Positions 8,977 through 17,245 of a stretch of 64,000 nt of DNA are shown one piece after another. The stretch spans positions 124,001 through 188,000 of the forward strand of contig NZ_JACIJH010000005.1 of assembly GCF_014199295.1 (NCBI RefSeq), in the 5' to 3' direction. How positions within the stretch are numbered: position 1 is the first letter of the stretch; each line of letters starts with the position of its first letter. The notes beneath the pieces were generated by a model, which made no database searches, was not told where the DNA came from, and saw only the letters and a list, made by a program, of their open reading frames with translations. The stretch is from Sphingopyxis panaciterrulae (GTDB taxonomy: Bacteria; Pseudomonadota; Alphaproteobacteria; Sphingomonadales; Sphingomonadaceae). The position numbers and the translations under genes were made by a program.

Positions 8977-10382
8977 TGGCGACCGTGACCGCTGCCGCAT
9001 CCGCTCCTTCGCGTCTCGATCGCGCCGGCCTTGGCTGGGCGCTCTTCGAGGGCGGGCGCATTCCCTATGTCGTCATGCTGGGCGTGGTCTTCATGCCCTA
9101 TTTCGCGCAGACGGTCGTCGGCGACGTGGTCGCAGGACAGGCCGAGGTCGCGAATTTCGCCAAATATGCGGGCTTTGCCGCCGCCTGCACCGCGCCCCTG
9201 CTCGGCGCGCTGCTCGACCAGCGCGGACCGCGCAAGCCGTGGATCGTCGCCTTCATGGCGGTGCTCGTGGGCGTCGTCGCGATGCTGTGGTTCGCGCAGC
9301 CGGGCGGGGCGGGGCTGTCGGTCGCGGTGGTCGTGACGCTGCTGGTGCTCGGCAAGCTCTTCTATACCTATACCGAGATGCTGCACAATTCGCTGCTCGC
9401 CGTCGCGGCGTCGGGCGGATCGATGGCGCGGCTTTCGGGCCTGTCGATCACCATCGGCGCGTCGAGCGGCTTTCTGTTCCTGATCTTCGTGCTGCTCGCG
9501 CTCGCGCTGCCGGCGCAGGGCGGGGTGCGGTTCGTCGCGGCGGCGCCGCTCTTCGGGCTCGATACGGCCAGCTATCAGCATCTGCGCATCGTGCCCGTGT
9601 TCGCCGCGCTGCTGCTCGTCGCTGCGAGCCTGCCGCTGCTGCGCTATGCGCGCGACTATCCACCGACGAACAAGAGCTGGAACGCATCCTTCCGGGGCGC
9701 CTTCGCTTATCTGGGCGGGCTTGCGAACCATCTGAAGGCGCGGCCCAACGCTGCCAAATTCCTGCTCGCGCGCATGATCTATGCCGACGGCCTCACCGCC
9801 ATATCGATCTTCACCGGCGTCCTCGCGGGCGGGGTGATGGGATGGAGCGCGACCGAATTGCTGCTCCTTGGCATCGGCCAGCTTGCGGCGTCGGCGATCG
9901 GCGCCGCGCTGCTGGCACGCATCGACATGCGCATCGGGTCGAAACGCGCCTTGCAGATCATGCTCGGCGGCATGATCCTCGCCTTGCTGGTCGTGGTCGG
10001 CACCGCGCCCGACAGGATTTTCTTCATCCCGCTCGACAGCGCGTCGCTTGCCTGGGACGGGCCGGTGTTCCGGCACGTCACCGACATCGTCTTTCTGGCG
10101 CTGCTGCTCGTCATGACCGGCCTCACATCCGGCACCACCGCGTCGAGCCGCGCCCTGCTCGCATCCCTGAGCCCCGCGAGCGAGGCGGGTGCCTATTTCG
10201 GCCTCTATGCGATGGCCGGTACCGTCACCGCCTGGCTCGCGCCGCTCGCGATCGGCTGGGCGACCAAGGCGACCGAATCCCAACAAGCCGGCTTCGTGCC
10301 GGTGATCGTCCTGCTGGCTGTCGGGCTGGCGCTGTTGTCGACGGTGAAACCGTCGGCCACCGCAGAGAAAGAAGAAGAATGA
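8976..10382 (+). CDS. MFS permease (possibly UMF1/Atg22-like)
   Basis: The 468-residue integral membrane transporter has about 12 hydrophobic segments. A typical MFS loop, GALLDQRGPRKPW, follows the second helix. The N-terminal pattern EGGRIPYVVMLGVVFMPYFA resembles UMF1/GPH-type permeases more than drug exporters. Its ATG shares bases with the esterase stop and its stop overlaps the next possible start, so it is translationally coupled on both sides. By position it probably moves the esterase product across the inner membrane. Substrate is unknown. Confidence 0.87.
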   Translation: MATVTAAASAPSRLDRAGLGWALFEGGRIPYVVMLGVVFMPYFAQTVVGDVVAGQAEVANFAKYAGFAAACTAPLLGALLDQRGPRKPWIVAFMAVLVGVVAMLWFAQPGGAGLSVAVVVTLLVLGKLFYTYTEMLHNSLLAVAASGGSMARLSGLSITIGASSGFLFLIFVLLALALPAQGGVRFVAAAPLFGLDTASYQHLRIVPVFAALLLVAASLPLLRYARDYPPTNKSWNASFRGAFAYLGGLANHLKARPNAAKFLLARMIYADGLTAISIFTGVLAGGVMGWSATELLLLGIGQLAASAIGAALLARIDMRIGSKRALQIMLGGMILALLVVVGTAPDRIFFIPLDSASLAWDGPVFRHVTDIVFLALLLVMTGLTSGTTASSRALLASLSPASEAGAYFGLYAMAGTVTAWLAPLAIGWATKATESQQAGFVPVIVLLAVGLALLSTVKPSATAEKEEE

Positions 10383-10414
10383 ATATCGAACGCCCCCTTC
10401 AGGAGCAGAAAGCC

Positions 10415-11212
10415 ATGACCGACGCCAAGGAGCGGGCGTTCAGCGACATCGTGCCGATCGTCGAGCCCCGGCCCAAGCCGCGCAATATCGGGCTGACCGA
10501 AATCCGCTCGCCCGCCTATTCGCTGCATCAGCTCGCGGGCATCGTCGACGGGCTCGGCGACTTCGTCGACAGCGTCAAATGGACCTGCGGCACCCAGCGG
10601 CTGGTGAGCCGCGACAGGGTGAGGGAGATCAATGCCTATCTCCACGCCAACCGGATCGAGGTCTCGACCGGCGGGCTGATCGAGACGGTGCTGCCGCTCG
10701 GCGAGGTTGCCGTCCACCGCTATCTCGAACAGTCGAAGGAACTCGGTTTCGACATCGTCGAGCTGTCGTCGGCGCTGGTTTCGGTGTCGGTCCAGGACAA
10801 GGTCAATCTGGTCAAGGCGGTGAACGCGCTCGAGATGAAGGCGAAGCCCGAGATCACGGGCTGGAGTCCGGGCGACCGCGGCAAGGTCAGCCCCGAAAAG
10901 ATGATCCGCGAGGCCGAGGCGATGGTCGAGGCGGGTGCCTGGAAGATCATGATCGAGGAAGACGGGCTGTTCTCGAGCGGCAACACCGCGAACGACGAGC
11001 GCGACTGGAACCGCGACGCGGTGTGGCGCATCGCCTCGCGCATTCCCGAGGAGATGCTCTATTGGGAAGCGAGCTCGGTGACGATCATCCGCTGGCTGCT
11101 GAGCAGCTTCGGCTCCGACGTCAACATTTTCGCGGGCGCCGAGGATCTGGGCTATATCGCCGCCTTTCGCGCCGGCACCTTCGCGATGAACATCGCCGCC
11201 TTCAACGGCTGA
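10415..11212 (+). CDS. ComA-like protein (phosphosulfolactate synthase-related TIM barrel)
   Basis: The 265-residue protein is related to (2R)-phospho-3-sulfolactate synthase, which adds sulfite to phosphoenolpyruvate in coenzyme M synthesis. Matching elements are VDFxK-like DFVDSVKWTCGTQ near the N-terminus, EAGAWKIMIEEDG mid-protein, then LYWEASSV and FGSDVNIFAG. Authentic ComA proteins have WEAP and VNLGNI at the last two places, so this copy is divergent and may catalyse another reaction. An AGGAG ribosome site at 10401-10405 supports start 10415; an ATG at 10379 overlapping the permease stop would add 12 residues. No other coenzyme M genes are nearby. The 3' end overlaps the convergent AraC gene by 11 bases. 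Confidence 0.78.
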   Translation: MTDAKERAFSDIVPIVEPRPKPRNIGLTEIRSPAYSLHQLAGIVDGLGDFVDSVKWTCGTQRLVSRDRVREINAYLHANRIEVSTGGLIETVLPLGEVAVHRYLEQSKELGFDIVELSSALVSVSVQDKVNLVKAVNALEMKAKPEITGWSPGDRGKVSPEKMIREAEAMVEAGAWKIMIEEDGLFSSGNTANDERDWNRDAVWRIASRIPEEMLYWEASSVTIIRWLLSSFGSDVNIFAGAEDLGYIAAFRAGTFAMNIAAFNG

Positions 11213-12200
11213 CCCCGCCGGCGCGCCATTCGGAGGGCGAGCACCCCGTCCAGTGGCGAAAGGCGCGGGTGAAGGAGCGCGCCTCGGCATAGCCGAGCGC
11301 CTCGGCGATCGCCTCGACCGTCGCATGGCTCGCGGTCAGCAGCCGCACCGCCTTGTCGCGGCGGACATTCTCGCGGATCGTCGCGAGGTTCGCGCCCTCG
11401 GCACGAAGCAGCCGGCGCAGCTTGTGCGGCGACAGGCCGGTCGCGGCCGCCAGTTCGCCCAGTGCCAGGTCTGGGCTGCGCGTCAGAAGCTGGCGCACCT
11501 GCCGCACCACGCTCGCGTCGCTCGCGGGGATCGTCATGATGTCGAGCGGCGCCGCGGCGACCATGGCTTCGAGTTCGGCCGGCGTGCGCCGGATCGGCGC
11601 GTGCAGAGCGTGCGCGTCCATCACGATCTGTCGCGCCGCGCCGTCGAAGCGGTGCCGGCACGGAAACAGATATTTGAATTCCTCGAAATAGGCGTCGGGG
11701 CGGGCATAGTCGAATTCGGCCGACAGCAGCGAGATCGTCTCGCCCGCCAGCCAGCAGGCGAGGCGGTGCCAGATGATCGTCCAGAATTCGCTGAAATAAT
11801 GGTCGGGGTCGCGCTCCGGCTCGGCAAAGCGCACCTCGACCGCAAGCCCGCCGTCCGACGCCGTAATCCGTGTCTCGATCCCCGCGGCGAGAAGGTTGTA
11901 GAAGCGGGCGGCACGGCGCAACCCGTCGGCGACGTCGCGACCTTCGAGCGCCAGTTCGCAGGCGAAGGCAAAGCTTCCCGGTGCGGCCGGGCGCACGGTA
12001 TAGCCCATCCATTCGTCGTCGAGGCTCGCCCAGATATTGCGCACGAGGCCGGCCATCGCCTCGACCGGCCCGCGCCAGCCCGGCCGCGCGAAATCGGCGG
12101 GGTCGAGGCCTGTTCCCGCGACCAGTGCGGCGACGCTGCGGCCCTGCCGCTCGGCGCCCTTGGTGCATACTTCGAAATAATAGCCGTCGATCGTTGCCAT
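11202..12200 (-). CDS. AraC family transcriptional regulator
   Basis: The 332-residue regulator has an N-terminal effector region resembling the arabinose-binding-like domain of OruR/ArgR-type AraC proteins. Two C-terminal helix-turn-helix units occupy about residues 235-330, with ALGELAAATGLSPHKLRRLL and AIAEALGYAEARSFTRAFRH as the recognition segments. It diverges from the dehydratase-like gene across a 100-base gap. The simplest inference is that it activates that gene and perhaps the hydrolase downstream of it. The effector is unknown. Confidence 0.9.
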   Translation of the reverse strand: MATIDGYYFEVCTKGAERQGRSVAALVAGTGLDPADFARPGWRGPVEAMAGLVRNIWASLDDEWMGYTVRPAAPGSFAFACELALEGRDVADGLRRAARFYNLLAAGIETRITASDGGLAVEVRFAEPERDPDHYFSEFWTIIWHRLACWLAGETISLLSAEFDYARPDAYFEEFKYLFPCRHRFDGAARQIVMDAHALHAPIRRTPAELEAMVAAAPLDIMTIPASDASVVRQVRQLLTRSPDLALGELAAATGLSPHKLRRLLRAEGANLATIRENVRRDKAVRLLTASHATVEAIAEALGYAEARSFTRAFRHWTGCSPSEWRAGGVSR

Positions 12201-12300
12201 GCTCTGCGCATTATGGTGAGTTTTCCTCGCCTGTCATGCCCTGTTTGTGTGTTCCCGATTCACGCTACGCGGCACTTTCACCAACATCGGGAGACCGCAC

Positions 12301-13806
12301 ATGACCCATCACCCCCGCGAAGAGAGCGCCGCCGATCGCTGGGCGCGCTTCCGGCCGATCGTCACCGGCGACGATTATGTCGAATCGCTCCGCGGCCGCG
12401 GCGTCGAGGTCTGGCTGTTCGGCGAACGGATCGACGAGCCGGTCGACCACCCGATCATCCGCCCGTCGATCAATGCGCTGAAGATGACCTATGATCTCGC
12501 GATCGAGGACCCCGACCTTGCGACCGCGCACAGCGACCTGATCGACGCACCGGTCAATCGCTTCCTCCACATCGTCGGCTCGCCGGACGACCTCGTCATG
12601 AAGAACCGCATGCAGCGTCGCATGGGCCAGCTCACCGGCACCTGCTTCCAGCGCTGCGCCGGGCTCGACACGATCAGCGTGCTCCATTCGATCACCTTCG
12701 ATATCGATGCGAAGCATGGCACGCCCTATCACCAGCGCTACCTGGAGTTCATGCGCCACGCACAGCGCAACAACATCATCCTCGGCGCGGGCATGACCGA
12801 CCCCAAGGGCGACCGCTCGAAGCGCCCGCACGAACAGGCCGACCCCGACATGTTCCTGCATGTGACGAAGCGGACCGAGGCGGGCGTCTACGTCACCGGC
12901 GCCAAGGCGCATATGACCGGCGGGCTCAACTCGCACTGGATCTGCGTCATGCCGACGATGAACATGGGCGAGGCCGACCGCGACTTCGCGATCGTCGGGC
13001 TGGTGCCGGGCGATGCGGCGGGCATCACCTATATCTATGGCCGCCAGTCGTGCGACACGCGCGCGCTGGAGAAGGGCGATATCGACCAGGGCAATGCGCG
13101 CTTCGGCGGGCAGGAAGTGCTCGTCGTCTTCGACAATGTCTTCATCCCCTATGAGCACGTCCTGATGGACGGCGAATATGAATTCGCGCAGGAGATGGTG
13201 ACGCGCTTCACCGCCTATCACCGTGCCTCCTACGTCTGCAAGACCGGGCTCGGCGACGTGATGGTCGGCGCCGCGGCGCAGGTCGCCGACTATAATGGCG
13301 CGGAGGCGGCGAGCCATATCAAGGACAAGCTGGTCGAGATGACCCATCTCAACGAGACCATCTATTCCTCGGCGATCGCGTCGAGCCACGAGGCGAAGCC
13401 GCTGGCATCGGGCATCTATATGAACGACGCGATGCTCGCCAATGTGTGCAAGCACAATGTCACGCGCTTCCCCTACGAGATTTCGCGCCTCGCGCAGGAT
13501 CTTGCCGGCGGGGTCATGGTGACGATGCCGTCGGATGCCGATTTCCGGCACGAGACGGTCGGGCCGATCCTGGCGAAATATATGAAGGGCAAGCACAATG
13601 TTCCCGTCGAATATCGCCAGCGTATCCTGCGCCTGATCGAGAATATGACGCTCGGCCGCAACGCCGTCGGCTATCTCACCGAATCGCTCCACGGCGCGGG
13701 CTCCCCGCAGGCGCAGCGCATCCAGATCCTGCGCGGCATGGAGGTCGAGACCAAGAAGGGCCTCGCGCGAGACCTTGCCGGAATCGCGGAGGATACGCAG
13801 TCTTAG
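12301..13806 (+). CDS. 4-hydroxybutyryl-CoA dehydratase / HpaB-family flavoprotein
   Basis: The 501-residue protein belongs to the 4-hydroxyphenylacetate 3-hydroxylase (HpaB) superfamily and looks closest to the 4-hydroxybutyryl-CoA dehydratase/vinylacetyl-CoA isomerase (AbfD) branch. The AbfD-like segment MTDPKGDRS lies at 165-173 and an ADPDMFLHV segment at 180-188. Candidate [4Fe-4S] ligands are Cys115 and Cys119 (CFQRC), His307 and Cys313 (YHRASYVCK). In AbfD the His and last Cys are seven apart; here they are six apart. If the cluster is present, the enzyme would remove water from a 4-hydroxyacyl-CoA or shift a double bond rather than hydroxylate. The start at 12301 gives a complete N-terminus. 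Confidence 0.83.
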   Translation: MTHHPREESAADRWARFRPIVTGDDYVESLRGRGVEVWLFGERIDEPVDHPIIRPSINALKMTYDLAIEDPDLATAHSDLIDAPVNRFLHIVGSPDDLVMKNRMQRRMGQLTGTCFQRCAGLDTISVLHSITFDIDAKHGTPYHQRYLEFMRHAQRNNIILGAGMTDPKGDRSKRPHEQADPDMFLHVTKRTEAGVYVTGAKAHMTGGLNSHWICVMPTMNMGEADRDFAIVGLVPGDAAGITYIYGRQSCDTRALEKGDIDQGNARFGGQEVLVVFDNVFIPYEHVLMDGEYEFAQEMVTRFTAYHRASYVCKTGLGDVMVGAAAQVADYNGAEAASHIKDKLVEMTHLNETIYSSAIASSHEAKPLASGIYMNDAMLANVCKHNVTRFPYEISRLAQDLAGGVMVTMPSDADFRHETVGPILAKYMKGKHNVPVEYRQRILRLIENMTLGRNAVGYLTESLHGAGSPQAQRIQILRGMEVETKKGLARDLAGIAEDTQS

Positions 13807-13838
13807 GGTCGGGATGCCCGGCGGGCGGGAGAGGGCCG

Positions 13839-14513
13839 ATGACGATACCGGTGATTGCGATCTGCGGCATCGCGACCGACGCGGCGAGCTGGCGGGGCAT
13901 GCCGGTCACGCGTATTTTCGTGCCGCGCGGACGCACGGTCGCGGCGATGGCGGCGGCGATCCTGTCAGAGCTTCCCGAACGCTTCGCGCTCTGCGGTCAT
14001 TCGATGGGCGGCTATGTCGCGCTCGAGATCGCGCGGCAGGCCGGCGAGCGCATGGCGGGGCTCGCGCTTCTCAGCACGTCGGCGGCCGCCGACAGCGACG
14101 AACAGCGCGCGGCGCGCGACCGCGTGATCGCGCAGGCGAAGGAGGATTTCGAAGGAGTGGCTCAAAAACTCGCTCCCGCGATGCTCTCGCGCGTGAGCCG
14201 CGCGGTTCCGGGTCTGCTCGACGAGACGCACGCGATGCTGATGCGCTGCGACGGCGCACTGTTCGCTGAACAGCAAGCGGCGGCGGCGGGACGGCCCGAC
14301 TACCGCGCTTCGCTCGCCGCCGTTTCGGCGCCGACTCTGATCCTCGCCGGCGAAGAGGACCGCATCGTGGCGCCCGACCGCTCGCGCGAGATTGCCGCCG
14401 CGATCGCGCATGCTGATCTCTGCCTCGTTCCAGCCTGCGGCCATGTGCCGCAGCGCGAGGCGCCCGATTTCACCGCCGCGGCGCTGCGGCGATGGGCCGG
14501 GCAGGCCCGCTAG
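13839..14513 (+). CDS. Alpha/beta hydrolase
   Basis: The 224-residue protein has the alpha/beta hydrolase core with nucleophile elbow GHSMGG (Ser55), a likely acid in GEEDRIV and the catalytic His in ACGHVPQRE near the C-terminus. It could be an esterase, lactonase or C-C bond hydrolase. The ATG at 13839 follows GGGAGAGGG and lies 32 bases after the dehydratase-like gene, so the two are probably co-transcribed. The protein is on the short side for the family, with a small cap region between the Ser and acid motifs. Substrate is unknown. Confidence 0.85.
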   Translation: MTIPVIAICGIATDAASWRGMPVTRIFVPRGRTVAAMAAAILSELPERFALCGHSMGGYVALEIARQAGERMAGLALLSTSAAADSDEQRAARDRVIAQAKEDFEGVAQKLAPAMLSRVSRAVPGLLDETHAMLMRCDGALFAEQQAAAAGRPDYRASLAAVSAPTLILAGEEDRIVAPDRSREIAAAIAHADLCLVPACGHVPQREAPDFTAAALRRWAGQAR

Positions 14514-14538
14514 GTCCCGACCCCGAAGGAGAGACGCA

Positions 14539-14838
14539 ATGGCAGGCGACATCCGCTTCGGCGACGCATGGCGAAAGGCGGTCGCCTCCTATCCGCGGTC
14601 AAGGGCGGTGCCGATCCGTTTCGCGGACATCGACATGTTCCGCCATCTGGGCGATGCCTGCATTTCGGTCGCGGACACGGTGATCGTCGCCGTTGCAGGC
14701 GAAGGTCGCGGCGAACTGCCTGCCGCGGTCAGGGCGCATCTGCGATCGCTGATGATCGATGTTGATCGACGTCAGATTCGTTCGATGACGATGGCGGGCG
14801 CCATGCCGCCCGCGGCGCACATGGTGACGAGGCCGTAG
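14539..14838 (+). CDS. Short hypothetical ORF, possible gene remnant
   Basis: The 99-residue reading frame has a good ribosome site (AAGGAGA before the ATG at 14539) and follows the hydrolase by 25 bases. The segment IRFADIDMFRHLGDACIS faintly recalls the start of 4HBT-type hot-dog thioesterases, but no full domain can be recognised. Its last ~22 codons run antisense through the end of the thiolase gene. That suggests the original 3' end has been lost or that the frame is not a gene. I would not assign a function. Confidence 0.35.
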   Translation: MAGDIRFGDAWRKAVASYPRSRAVPIRFADIDMFRHLGDACISVADTVIVAVAGEGRGELPAAVRAHLRSLMIDVDRRQIRSMTMAGAMPPAAHMVTRP

Positions 14839-16022
14839 CGACCGCCCGAGCGTTCGAGTTCGTCGAGCGCGGTGCCGATCAGGATTGAGCCTGTGGCGCC
14901 GATCGGGTGGCCGAGCGCCATCGCGCCGCCGTTGATGTTCACCTTCTCGCGATCGAGATCGAGGTCGCGGATGAACTTCTCGGCGACGACCGAGAAGGCC
15001 TCGTTGATTTCCCAGACGTCGATGTCGTCCTTGGTCAGGCCGGCCTTTTCGAGCACCTTCTTCGCCGCGGGAACCGGGGCGTTGAGCATCAGCGTCGGAT
15101 CGTCGCCGATATTGGCATAGGCGACGATGCGTCCCCGCGGCTTGAGCCCGTGCCTGTCGGCATAATCCTTCGAGGTGATGAGCAATGCGGCCGCGCCGTC
15201 GACGACACCCGACGAGTTGCCCGCGTGATGGACGCCCTTGAACCCGAGGCCGGGGTAGCGGCGCTGAATCTGCTTGCGGAAGGTCACCCCGTCGCCAAGG
15301 TCGAAATCGGCGATGGCATCGAAGCTGGGCTTGAGCGCGGCGAGGCCTTCGGCGGTGGTTTCGGGGCGCGGAAACTCTTCATGGTCGAGCGCGACGCTGC
15401 CGTCGGGGTTGAGCACCGGCACCAGCGACTTGTCGAAACGGCCTTCCTTGATCGCGCGGTCGGCGCGCTGCTGGCTGACCAGCGCGAGCGCGTCGACGGC
15501 TTCGCGGTCGATGCCTTCGATGGCGGCGATGGCGTCGCCGCACACGCCCTGGTGCGACTGTGGATGGAGCGCATCGAGCGCGGCGTGGCCGGCACCCATG
15601 CCGAGCGGCTTGATCCCGGCGTTCGCTTCCTGAGCGGCGAGCTGCGCGGTATAGCTCATCATCTCGGTGCCCCCGGCGACGACGCAATCCTCCATGCCGC
15701 TCATCACCGTCGCCGCGGCCAGGTTCACCGAGGTGATGCCGCCGCCGCAGAAGCGGTCGAGCGTCACGCCCGACACGGTGATCTCATAACCCGCCGACAG
15801 CGCTGCCATGCGGCCGAGGTCGGTGCCCTGCTTGCCGCGCTGGGTCGAGGTCGACCAGATCACATCGTCGACGGTTTTGGTGTCGAGGTTGTTGCGGTCG
15901 CGGATCGCGGCGAGCACGGTCGCGGCAAGATGCTGCGGATGGAGGTGCGACAGTGCACCCTTGCCGGGCTTGCCGATCCCGCGCGGCGTGCGGACGGCGT
16001 CGATGATATAGGCTTCGGCCAT
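14772..16022 (-). CDS. Thiolase (acetyl-CoA C-acyltransferase)
   Basis: The 416-residue thiolase should carry out the last, CoA-dependent cleavage of a 3-oxoacyl-CoA. Active-site marks are the acyl-accepting Cys92 in RFCGGG (commonly RFCSSG), His372 in GGAMALGHPIGATGS and the second Cys402 in CAAGGMAPA. The start at 16022 (MAEAYIIDAVRTPRG) matches the usual thiolase N-terminus; in-frame starts further upstream lie inside the dehydrogenase gene. It is the last gene of a leftward set of crotonase, two acyl-CoA dehydrogenase subunits and thiolase. That order fits one beta-oxidation round on a side chain. Confidence 0.94.
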   Translation of the reverse strand: MAEAYIIDAVRTPRGIGKPGKGALSHLHPQHLAATVLAAIRDRNNLDTKTVDDVIWSTSTQRGKQGTDLGRMAALSAGYEITVSGVTLDRFCGGGITSVNLAAATVMSGMEDCVVAGGTEMMSYTAQLAAQEANAGIKPLGMGAGHAALDALHPQSHQGVCGDAIAAIEGIDREAVDALALVSQQRADRAIKEGRFDKSLVPVLNPDGSVALDHEEFPRPETTAEGLAALKPSFDAIADFDLGDGVTFRKQIQRRYPGLGFKGVHHAGNSSGVVDGAAALLITSKDYADRHGLKPRGRIVAYANIGDDPTLMLNAPVPAAKKVLEKAGLTKDDIDVWEINEAFSVVAEKFIRDLDLDREKVNINGGAMALGHPIGATGSILIGTALDELERSGGRYGLVTMCAAGGMAPAIVIERI

Positions 16023-16039
16023 GGTCTTGTTCCTTGTGG

Positions 16040-17245
16040 TCAGGCGGGAATCCGGTTGAAGGGGACGCCCTTGTCGGGGCGATGGTCCTGCGGCAGGCCG
16101 AGGATCTTCTCGGCGATCGTGTTCAGCAGCATCTCGTCGGCGCCGCCGGCGATGCGGCCCGTCGGTGCATTGATCCAGCTCGCGCCCCAATCCTGCTTGA
16201 CCGGTGCGTGGGCGTCGAAATGTAGCCCCGTCGCGCCCTGCAGGTCGATCGCCAGTTCGGACAGCTTCTGGCGCGAACGCACCGAGACGAGCTTGTTGAG
16301 CGAGCCTTCGGGGCCGGGCTCCATCCCGGCCTGCATCATCGTCATGGCGCGTGCGGTGATCGCGTCGAGCGAATTGCGCATCGCATAATTGCGCGCGATC
16401 TGCTGACGGATGCGGCCGTCCTCGATCGCCGGGCGGCCGTTGATCTCGGCTGCTTCGGCGAGCGCGACGAACAGGTCGAGGCGCGGCCCGAAGCCGGCGC
16501 TGTCGGTGGCGACATAGCGCTCGATCATCAAGGTCGCCATGGCGACCGCGAAACCGCCGCCCACCGGCGACATGCGATGGTCGTCGCCGATCTTCACATC
16601 GTCGAAGAACACTTCGTTGACATGGCTGTCGCCGCCCGCGAGCTTGATCGGGCGCACGGTGACGCCCGGCGCCTTCATGTCGACCCAAAAATAGGTCAGC
16701 CCCTTGTGCTTGGGCACGGTCGGATCGGTCCGCACGACGATGACGCCATAGTCGCTATATTGCGCCCAGCTCGTCCACAGTTTCTGTCCGTTGATCTTCC
16801 AGCCGTTGCCGTCGGTCTCGGCGCGGGTGCGCAGGCCGGCGAGGTCCGATCCACCGGCGGGTTCGGAAAAGAGCTGGCACCAGATTTCCTCGCCGGTCAG
16901 CGCCTTGTGCACGCGCTCCCGGACCCACGCCTTGTCCTCGCAGAAGCGCATGATGATCGGCACCGGCATGCCGAGCGAGATGCTGAAATAGGCGGTCGGC
17001 ATGCCGAACGCCATCTCTTCGCTATCGAAGGCGACCTTCTCGATGGGGCTGAGGCCCTGGCCGCCATATTCGACCGGCCAGTTGATGCCCGAATAGCCCG
17101 CGGCGAAACGCCCCTTGAGATAGGCGCGGCCGAGCGCGAGATCCTCTTCCTCGCTCAAGCCCGCGCGCGCGGCGCGGCCGAAGCGCGGCGCGACCGATTC
17201 CAGCCAGGCGCGCGCTCTTTCGCGATAGGCTTCGACGTCGCTCAT
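16040..17245 (-). CDS. Acyl-CoA dehydrogenase, large-type subunit (pair 1)
   Basis: The 401-residue flavoprotein has the middle-domain motif LFSEPAGGSDLAGLRTRA near residues 127-144 and the C-terminal GGADEMLLNTIAEKILGLP. The arginine-FG-FQ flavin motif of ordinary homomeric acyl-CoA dehydrogenases is not visible here but is present in the neighbouring gene. That split is typical of the heterotetrameric enzymes known from steroid side-chain degradation (for example ChsE4-ChsE5). Start 17245 overlaps the upstream subunit stop as ATGA, implying coupled synthesis of the two subunits. Substrate is inferred only as a bulky acyl-CoA. Confidence 0.92.
   Translation of the reverse strand: MSDVEAYRERARAWLESVAPRFGRAARAGLSEEEDLALGRAYLKGRFAAGYSGINWPVEYGGQGLSPIEKVAFDSEEMAFGMPTAYFSISLGMPVPIIMRFCEDKAWVRERVHKALTGEEIWCQLFSEPAGGSDLAGLRTRAETDGNGWKINGQKLWTSWAQYSDYGVIVVRTDPTVPKHKGLTYFWVDMKAPGVTVRPIKLAGGDSHVNEVFFDDVKIGDDHRMSPVGGGFAVAMATLMIERYVATDSAGFGPRLDLFVALAEAAEINGRPAIEDGRIRQQIARNYAMRNSLDAITARAMTMMQAGMEPGPEGSLNKLVSVRSRQKLSELAIDLQGATGLHFDAHAPVKQDWGASWINAPTGRIAGGADEMLLNTIAEKILGLPQDHRPDKGVPFNRIPA

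Noticed and set aside
9239-10378. Open frame upstream of the ComA-like gene that would extend it by over 380 residues
   Set aside because: The extension is an out-of-frame reading of the MFS gene, is very Arg-rich and has no domain; the real start is at 10415 or 10379.
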